A DNA stretch of 64,000 nucleotides from Snuella sedimenti (GTDB lineage Bacteria > Bacteroidota > Bacteroidia > Flavobacteriales > Flavobacteriaceae). The stretch spans positions 60,029 through 124,028 of the forward strand of contig NZ_JAELVQ010000012.1 of the NCBI RefSeq assembly GCF_016428595.1. Direction: 5' to 3'. The notes under the pieces were generated by a model that saw only the letters and a list, made by a program, of their open reading frames with translations, was not told the DNA's origin and ran no database searches. Positions 58,395-64,000 of the stretch are shown in pieces; position 1 is the stretch's first letter, and each line of letters starts with the position of its first letter. A program made the position numbers and the translations under genes.

Positions 58395-60629
58395 ATGATT
58401 GATTTAAAACAAATTGGTTTTTTAGGGTGCTTGCTTTTCTGTATAGCAATTAATGCGCAGCAAGTTAAAGGTGTTGTTACAGATGAGTACAATCAGCCCC
58501 TAGAAGCCGTATATATATACAATTTAAATACAAAAAGCCATGCGCACACATCCGAAACAGGTGTATTTATAAATGACAATAACAACGATGGCGATAGTTT
58601 AAAAATAGGCTTATTGGGATACAAGACCAAGATTCATGTTTTGAAGAGGTCAGATTTAGATACAACCCTTGCAATAACCTTAAGTGAAAAGGTCTTTCAG
58701 TTAAATGAAATGGTCATCGCCGAAACATTAGACGCCTTGAATACTATTGCGCAAATTGATTTAAACACAAATCCTGTAAATTCATCACAAGAAGTATTAA
58801 GAAAAGTACCGGGACTTATAATTGGTCAGCATGCAGGTGGTGGTAAGGCAGAGCAAATATTTTTAAGAGGATTTGATATAGACCATGGGACAGATGTAGC
58901 AATTTCTGTTGATGGAATGCCAGTAAATATGGTTTCCCATGCACACGGACAAGGGTATAGCGACCTGCATTTTGTGATACCAGAAACTATAGGCAAGATT
59001 AATTTTGGTAAAGGAAGTTATTATGCTGAACAAGGCGATTTTAATACGGCTGCATACATAGACTTCGAAACCAAGAATTGTTTGAAAGAAAGCAGTGTGT
59101 CCATGTCATTGGGTAGGTTTAATGCACTAAGGACACTCGGGATGTTTAATTTTTTGGAAAACAATAAACGTGAAAATGCTTATTTAGCAGTAGAGTACAT
59201 AGAAAATGATGGCCCTTTTGTTTCGCCCCAAAACTTTAATCGTTTAAATGTATTTAGCAAATATGTGGCCTTTTCTCCAAACAATGATAAATTGGCACTA
59301 AGTGTATCGCACTTTCAAAGCCGATGGGATGCTTCAGGGCAAATTCCGCAGCGTGAAGTCGATAACGGTAACATATCTCGCTTTGGAGCTATCGACGATA
59401 CAGAAGGGGGCTATACCGAACGAAGCAACATCAATGTAGCATATAGCAAGCACCTATCTAAAAATAAGAAATTAAAAACCAATGCTTTTTATTCACACTA
59501 TGGGTTCGAGCTGTACTCAAATTTCACATTCTTTTTAGAAGACCCTGTTAATGGCGATCAAATCAAACAATACGAAAACAGAAACCTGTTTGGACTCAAT
59601 ACAGCCATTTCACAAAACACAACATTGTGGAACAATCCTTTGCATGTCTCTTATGGATTAGGCTTTCGCTATGATGCCACGAACAACACCGAGTTGTCAA
59701 AGACCAAAGATCGTAAAACTGTTATCGAACATGTTCAATTGGGGGATATTAACCAGACTAACATAGATGCCTTTATAGGAGTAGAGGGGGAGTTTGGTAA
59801 ATTTAAAATTGCACCAGCCTTGCGTTTAGATTATTTCAAGTTTTTATACCACGATAAATTAGCAAATGAGTACGCGTTAGCATCCCAAACAAAAATGGTG
59901 TTGAGTCCCAAACTGAATGTATTTTACAATGCCAATAGTAATTTACAATGGTATTTAAAATCGGGCATTGGTTTTCATTCTAACGATACCAGGGTAGTAG
60001 TGGGTAACCAAAGAGGGGAGATACTACCAAAATCTTATGGCCTAGATTTGGGAACCATATGGAAACCCGGTTCTAAATTTATATTAAATACCGCTTTATG
60101 GTATTTGTTTTTGGAGCAGGAGTTCGTCTATGTTGGCGATGCCGGTATTGTTGAGCCCAGTGGAGAGACAGAACGCTTTGGCATTGACTTGGGATTACGT
60201 TACCAGTATAACGATTGGTTGTTTTTTGATAGTGATATAACCTATACAAAAGCAAGAAGTATCGAAGAACCCAAAGAAGCGAATTATATTCCGTTAGCAC
60301 CAGATTTTACTATTTCCGGAGGTGCATCGATTAAAAACCTAAAGGGCTTTTCGGGTGGATTTCGCTACCGTTATATCGATGACCGATCAGCCAATGAAAA
60401 CAATACCATTGTGGCCAAAGGGTATTTTGTTACCGATTTTAACGCAAACTATAGCTTTAAGAAGCTAAAACTTGGGGTAACAATCGAAAACCTGTTTAAT
60501 GTAGCTTGGAACGAAACACAATTTGCAACCGTATCCAGATTACAGAATGAACCACAACCAGTAGAGGAAATTCATTTCACACCGGGCACACCTTTTTTTA
60601 TAAAAGGAACCATAACATACAAACTATAA
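58395..60629 (+). CDS. TonB-dependent outer-membrane receptor
   Basis: 744 residues: signal peptide (to about residue 22, ...AINAQ), carboxypeptidase-regulatory-like domain (VKGVVTDEYNQPLEAVYIYNLN, ~23-105), plug domain (VNSSQEVLRKVPGLIIGQHAGGGKAEQIFLRGFDIDHGTDVAISVDGMPVNMVSHAHGQGYSDLHFVIPETI), then a 22-strand barrel ending with the aromatic signature ITYKL. The plug has five His in a short stretch (QHAGGG, DIDHG, SHAHGQ, LHF), which suggests metal or metal-chelate contact. Last gene of the DUF4331-TPR-receptor operon; a terminator follows at 60704. The substrate is unknown. Confidence 0.92.
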   Translation: MIDLKQIGFLGCLLFCIAINAQQVKGVVTDEYNQPLEAVYIYNLNTKSHAHTSETGVFINDNNNDGDSLKIGLLGYKTKIHVLKRSDLDTTLAITLSEKVFQLNEMVIAETLDALNTIAQIDLNTNPVNSSQEVLRKVPGLIIGQHAGGGKAEQIFLRGFDIDHGTDVAISVDGMPVNMVSHAHGQGYSDLHFVIPETIGKINFGKGSYYAEQGDFNTAAYIDFETKNCLKESSVSMSLGRFNALRTLGMFNFLENNKRENAYLAVEYIENDGPFVSPQNFNRLNVFSKYVAFSPNNDKLALSVSHFQSRWDASGQIPQREVDNGNISRFGAIDDTEGGYTERSNINVAYSKHLSKNKKLKTNAFYSHYGFELYSNFTFFLEDPVNGDQIKQYENRNLFGLNTAISQNTTLWNNPLHVSYGLGFRYDATNNTELSKTKDRKTVIEHVQLGDINQTNIDAFIGVEGEFGKFKIAPALRLDYFKFLYHDKLANEYALASQTKMVLSPKLNVFYNANSNLQWYLKSGIGFHSNDTRVVVGNQRGEILPKSYGLDLGTIWKPGSKFILNTALWYLFLEQEFVYVGDAGIVEPSGETERFGIDLGLRYQYNDWLFFDSDITYTKARSIEEPKEANYIPLAPDFTISGGASIKNLKGFSGGFRYRYIDDRSANENNTIVAKGYFVTDFNANYSFKKLKLGVTIENLFNVAWNETQFATVSRLQNEPQPVEEIHFTPGTPFFIKGTITYKL

Positions 60630-60703
60630 CGATTTTTGAAAAAGAGAAATTGTTTTAACCTGAATGTAAATCTTGTGTTTATTGAGGTTTTTTGTTAGGG
60701 AGA

Positions 60704-60740
60704 AGCGTTCGGTAATTTATAACCGGACGCTTTGATTTTT
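60704..60740 (+). terminator. Rho-independent terminator of the receptor operon
   Basis: AGCGTTCGGT (60704-60713) and ACCGGACGCT (60722-60731) pair with one mismatch around an 8-base loop and are followed by TTGATTTTT. Confidence 0.75.
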
Positions 60741-60791
60741 AAAAAGTATACTTCCTGGTTAGGCTGAGCGCAATCTAACCATAACTAATTA

Positions 60792-61802
60792 TCAGTAACT
60801 TGTATGCAGCCTATCCTGATTTTGAAGCCGCTGATCGGATGATTTAATCGTTACTGGCCTGTTTTCTATGATTTCCAAACACCTTTCCAACACTTCCTCT
60901 TCAAGTCTCCCCATCGCTTCTTTCGTATAAAACGTTAAATGCGGAAAAAGGATAACGTTCTCCATCTGATAAAGCTTTCGTAACGGATGTGATGCTCTGT
61001 TTAGGGGTTCTAGGCTAAAAACATCCAGCCCAGCACCCATAATATGGTTACTCTCCAATGCTTCTAAAAGAGCTAATTCATCTATTAAAGCACCTCGGGC
61101 AGAATTAACAATAATTGCTGTTTCCCTTAGTACCGATAGTTCCTCACGGCCTATTAAATGTTTTGTTTCCTCATTAAGGACCGTGTGCAGCGAAATAAAA
61201 TCACAAGCTTTAAGCATGCTTTTTAGATCATCAAATTTTTCAATCCCATGACTATCTAGCTCTTCTTTGCCCTTATACGGATCGTAGCCCACAACACGCA
61301 TCCTAAAGCCTTTACCGGCCATTCTGGCCATACTTTTTCCAATCTTTCCGCAACCAACAATCCCCATTGTTTTTTCTGCTAGGTCAAGTCCCAGCCAATC
61401 ACTATTTGGCCAAGCCCAACCGTCTCTACGCATTTCATTTTGAATAGCTGGTAATTTTTTGGCTAATGCCATAAGCATAGCAAAAGCCCCTTCAGCAACC
61501 GTTTCCTCGGCATATTCAGGTATATTAACAACAACAACGCCCTGTGCGTTTGCTGCAGGTATATCGATAGCATCGATACCAACCCCATATTTTACAATGC
61601 CCTTTAGTTTTTTAGCCGAATTGATAATACGCTTGGTAATAGGCGTATAGCACATTAACAAAATGTCACAATCCGTAATCGCTTCACATAATTTGTCTTC
61701 AGTAACATTATCGGGGAGTAGTACCAACTCATGACCAAGTGCACTTAAAGTTTGATCAATGAGTGGTGTTTCCAACTCCATATCCGTCCTAATGATTTTC
61801 AT
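60792..61802 (-). CDS. D-isomer-specific 2-hydroxyacid dehydrogenase (phosphoglycerate-dehydrogenase-like)
   Basis: 336 residues. NAD-binding Rossmann motif GIVGCGKIGKSMARM with acidic YDPY at the end of beta-2 (NAD preference). Catalytic Arg in NSARGALIDELALLEAL, Glu in GLDVFSLEPL and His in FPHLTFYTKEAM complete the triad. It has the short form without ACT regulatory domain, like C-terminal-binding-protein/hydroxypyruvate reductase-like members. The substrate (3-phosphoglycerate, hydroxypyruvate or another 2-keto acid) is undecided. It stands alone, converging on the receptor operon. Confidence 0.88.
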   Translation of the reverse strand: MKIIRTDMELETPLIDQTLSALGHELVLLPDNVTEDKLCEAITDCDILLMCYTPITKRIINSAKKLKGIVKYGVGIDAIDIPAANAQGVVVVNIPEYAEETVAEGAFAMLMALAKKLPAIQNEMRRDGWAWPNSDWLGLDLAEKTMGIVGCGKIGKSMARMAGKGFRMRVVGYDPYKGKEELDSHGIEKFDDLKSMLKACDFISLHTVLNEETKHLIGREELSVLRETAIIVNSARGALIDELALLEALESNHIMGAGLDVFSLEPLNRASHPLRKLYQMENVILFPHLTFYTKEAMGRLEEEVLERCLEIIENRPVTIKSSDQRLQNQDRLHTSY

Positions 61803-62179
61803 TTATTAAATAGAATATAATTAATAACCCTGTTTTACATTACTAAAATAGCATATTTAATTTGCACTTTACCATTTTCCTGTCATCCAGAGCGCAACAC
61901 AGCGTAGCGAATGATCTCAACCAACTCTAAACGGCCTACCGAGGGATTGAGGATGAAAATCCTGTTTGTCCCCGAAGCAATGAGGGGGAGGTATTTTTCA
62001 TCCGTGGCGGGTGGCTGCGTAGCATTTTGTTGACTTTTAGTGTAAGCCTAGACCTTTTGTTACCCATCCTAGCTCAGACGAAGGGTTGGGCGAAGCAAAA
62101 AAGTAAAGAAGCTGTCATCCAGAGAGCAGCACAGCGAAGCGAAGAATCTTCCTGTCATCCAGACAGCAGCGAAGGATCT
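61803..62179. repeat. 377-bp gap with a second dispersed repeat family
   Basis: The phrase CTGTCATCCAGA-x-x-GCA-CACAGCG-AGCGAA-x-ATCT occurs at about 61880, 62112 and, shortened, 62151. Between them is a G+C-richer block (TGGCGGGTGGCTGCGTAGCATTTTGTTGACTT...CGAAGGGTTGGGCGAAGC) that looks like a decayed mobile-repeat fragment with no open frame. The first ~50 bp upstream of 61802 probably hold the dehydrogenase promoter. Confidence 0.55.
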
Positions 62180-62983
62180 TTAAGAAGCACTTACAACCCC
62201 TAAAGTATAAAGCTGATCCATAGTAGGCGATGCACTACCACCAGCTGGTTCTAAAGTAATCCCAAAGGCTTCACTTTCGTTAAGGTTCTCGATCTCGAAT
62301 ATCTTATTGTCATCTTCGGTAAAACTATCAATAGTACCCAAACTCGTAGGAGTAAGCGGATCTAACTTTAAGGACCAGACTTGGTATACCTTACCTTCTG
62401 GCGGATCGGGGAGACCTTGAGCATCTAAGAAAATACGCTGTTCGTCTTTGTCCCAATACACCTTAGCATAGGTACTGGCGAAACTGCCTTGTCCCGCTAG
62501 CGGAATTTCAGCAATGTTATCATCACGTAATACACTTATTAAAGTATTGGCCTCGGTTAAACTGTTTTTAGCCAGTTCAATCTGAGTTTCTAAATACGAT
62601 TCCTTATTCTTAGCATTTTGGATATCCGACTTTAGCGCGTGATTTTGATTTAATGTCCAAAGTAAACCTGCCGCTAAAAGGACTGAAGCCGCCCAACCTG
62701 TATAAGTTAACCAATTGTATTTAGCCTTTTTATCCATTACAACGACCTTTGAAGCGTTGTTAAAGCCTAAATGTTGTTTTACAGCTTCAAATAAATGTGT
62801 ATTGTTTTGTTGCGAAGTGGCTGCTGTCAATTTTACCATTGCAGCCTCAATTTCCAAAACCTCCTGAAGTATTTCGGGATGTTGCTGCATGAGTTCATAA
62901 ATGGCCTTATTTTCTTCATCAGAAAGCGCCCCGGCTACGTATAGCTCTAAAATACCAGATTCTATGTAGGCTTTTATATCCAT
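62180..62983 (-). CDS. RskA-type anti-sigma factor
   Basis: 267 residues: an N-terminal cytoplasmic sigma-binding helix bundle (IESGILELYVAGALSDEENKAIYELMQQHPEILQEVLEIEAAM, ~8-50), one transmembrane helix (~91-112), then a short coiled coil and a periplasmic anti-sigma-K domain (~145-267; AKVYWDKDEQRIFLDAQGLPDPPEGKVYQVWSLKLDPLTPTSLGTID). It lacks the zinc-binding H-x-x-x-C-x-x-C motif, as RskA members do. Its ATG follows the stop of the ECF sigma gene with no spacer, so the two are coupled. It should sequester that sigma factor at the inner membrane until released by signal-driven proteolysis. Confidence 0.88.
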   Translation of the reverse strand: MDIKAYIESGILELYVAGALSDEENKAIYELMQQHPEILQEVLEIEAAMVKLTAATSQQNNTHLFEAVKQHLGFNNASKVVVMDKKAKYNWLTYTGWAASVLLAAGLLWTLNQNHALKSDIQNAKNKESYLETQIELAKNSLTEANTLISVLRDDNIAEIPLAGQGSFASTYAKVYWDKDEQRIFLDAQGLPDPPEGKVYQVWSLKLDPLTPTSLGTIDSFTEDDNKIFEIENLNESEAFGITLEPAGGSASPTMDQLYTLGVVSAS

Positions 62984-63514
62984 TTAATTCACTAACATGG
63001 TTCTTAGTTCCTTGATACAGTTTCTATTTCTTGTTTTAATAGTTCCAATAGGCATGTTTAGGGCATCAGAGGCTTCACTTTGTGTATAACCCTTAAAATA
63101 TAACAGTTCTATAACCTCAATACATTTTTTAGCCAGCTTGCTAACAAATTTTGTAATACCAATAGCATCGGTTTCATTGTCCAAGCTATTTCCCGTTTCA
63201 AGAATATCTACGAAAAACTCGGCATCAAGGTTTTTTTTTGAATTTTTAAATGCTTTAGAACGCGTTTTGTCAATAGCAGCATTTCTGGCAATGTTTAAAA
63301 GCCATGTAAAAAACCGCCCTTTATGGGAGGAGTAACTTTCCGCATTATGCCACGCCTTAATAAAAACGTCCTGTAAAATCTCATCGCTAATATCATTATC
63401 CCTAACAATATTGTAAATAACACCATGCATGCTTTTGCTATACATAGTATACAAGGTTTCAAAAGCCTTTTCGTCTTTTTGTTGGAATTTTAAAATAAGG
63501 ATATCTAATTGCAT
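62984..63514 (-). CDS. ECF-type RNA polymerase sigma factor (SigK/RskA pair type)
   Basis: About 176 residues. Region 2: LKFQQKDEKAFETLYTMYSKSMHGVIYNIVRDNDISDEILQDVFIKAWHNAESYSSHKGRFFTWLLNIARNAAIDKTRSK. Region 4: KKCIEVIELLYFKGYTQSEASDALNMPIGTIKTRNRNCIKELRTML, with the helix-turn-helix at GTIKTRNR. No region 3. ATG 63514 (MQLDILILK) is preferred over 63544. It pairs with the anti-sigma gene directly downstream. Such pairs typically autoregulate; the structured 430-bp upstream region is a possible site. Confidence 0.9.
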   Translation of the reverse strand: MQLDILILKFQQKDEKAFETLYTMYSKSMHGVIYNIVRDNDISDEILQDVFIKAWHNAESYSSHKGRFFTWLLNIARNAAIDKTRSKAFKNSKKNLDAEFFVDILETGNSLDNETDAIGITKFVSKLAKKCIEVIELLYFKGYTQSEASDALNMPIGTIKTRNRNCIKELRTMLVN

Positions 63515-63944
63515 GCCTTGATTTAGGATGTCTAATGTAAGCAAATTATTTCACACATAAAAAGTAATTGTATATAGCCTGAAAATAGAGATTTATAAAT
63601 ACATTAAAACCAATGTTTACGATTGCAACTCCAATATTTGAGGAGGGAACCTATTAGACTATCAACACAAAGTATTTTACATAATGTAAATTATAGTACA
63701 TTTCACAACAATTAGCGAAATAGCGCTATTTGACATAATTGCAGATATAATGTCGCAGACTTATATCGATAGTAATTATGTCAAGCTAATTGTGGCTTCG
63801 TAGTTGTATTTATTACTATATAGTTTTAAGTTTAGTACATGACAAAAATATAATTCATTGACTATCAGCAAATTAAGCGTTTGAATATTAGGTTAAAGCA
63901 TTGATTTTCAGTATATTAGAATAATAATTCGACCTATTTATCTA
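63515..63944. other. 430-bp A+T-rich divergent gap with palindromes
   Basis: No gene is seen between the sigma factor start and the ATG at 63945. It contains the perfect palindrome TTTACATAATGTAAA (63676-63690) and the nested inverted-repeat cluster at 63708-63793. Promoters for both flanking genes should lie here, but no strong TAnnTTTG match was found. Confidence 0.5.
63708..63793. repeat. Nested palindrome cluster
   Basis: Outer arms ACAATTAGC (63708-63716) and GCTAATTGT (63785-63793). Inner arms TGACATAATT (63731-63740) and AATTATGTCA (63774-63783). A 14-bp perfect palindrome AAATAGCGCTATTT (63718-63731) lies between the two left arms only, as if inserted into one side. All arms are perfect. 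Confidence 0.65.
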
Positions 63945-64000
63945 ATGAAGAAAACCAATGCTGTCACTAAAAATAGTGAATTAACTTCTGTTCTCAATAC
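63945..64000 (+). CDS. Start of an unidentified gene, cut by the right edge
   Basis: An ATG opens a frame (MKKTNAVTKNSELTSVLN...) with no stop before the window ends. The Lys-rich start is typical of a cytoplasmic protein and there is no signal peptide in the visible 18 codons. Too little is present to name it. Confidence 0.35.
   Translation, partial: MKKTNAVTKNSELTSVLN

Overview
The window is a 64-kb piece of chromosome from a member of the Bacteroidota, almost certainly a Flavobacteriaceae species. The evidence is low G+C, promoters of the TAnnTTTG type (-7) with a TTG at -33, Sec/lipoprotein leaders ending in AQ or an L-x-x-C lipobox, a MutS2 without Smr domain, and lineage families such as DUF4294, DUF4268, LETM1-related protein and DUF4331. 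No rRNA, tRNA, CRISPR array, intact insertion sequence or prophage was seen.

Layout. 1-26 kb is mostly housekeeping: a truncated lpxD at the left edge, a PLP decarboxylase, an acyl-CoA carboxylase beta subunit, a DoxX/FMN-reductase/MarR operon, ychF, a DMT permease, the topoisomerase IV genes parE and parC with a small membrane-protein gene overlapping both, a Crp-like regulator, an outer membrane protein, a 975-residue FAD/Fe-S oxidoreductase, an LpxH-like phosphoesterase, aroC, a DAACS symporter and a sulfurtransferase. 24.2-42 kb is the main accessory block. A histidine kinase and sigma-54-type response regulator face a TolC-adaptor pair across a promoter region with a palindrome and a sigma-54-like site. 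They are followed by one MacB-type ATPase and four roughly 800-residue double-FtsX permeases. The permeases are mosaic: nearly constant ends, divergent periplasmic parts, a 107-base tract identical between copies 2 and 4, and two apparent gene-less units left between copies. Hairpin-forming repeats fill every gap in this block.

42-51 kb returns to ordinary genes (mutS2, M42 peptidase, DUF4294, hemolysin-III/TrhA, GNAT, DUF4268, ZIP, two methyltransferases), broken by a 15-copy 8-bp tandem array. 51-53.2 kb is a decay zone: a sulfatase 3' remnant, a 51-residue membrane protein, a cyclase-family lipoprotein, and long low-complexity DNA. 53.2-55.6 kb has an MFS carrier and a LETM1-related protein. 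55.7-60.6 kb is a secreted or outer-membrane operon: a DUF4331 protein apparently split into two ORFs, a TPR lipoprotein and a TonB-dependent receptor with a His-rich plug, likely an uptake system. The right end has a D-2-hydroxyacid dehydrogenase, an ECF sigma/anti-sigma pair, and a 430-bp gap with nested palindromes before a gene that runs off the window.

The strongest candidate for an undescribed system is the sigma-54/two-component-linked exporter with its array of interchangeable permeases. The split DUF4331-TPR-receptor operon is second.
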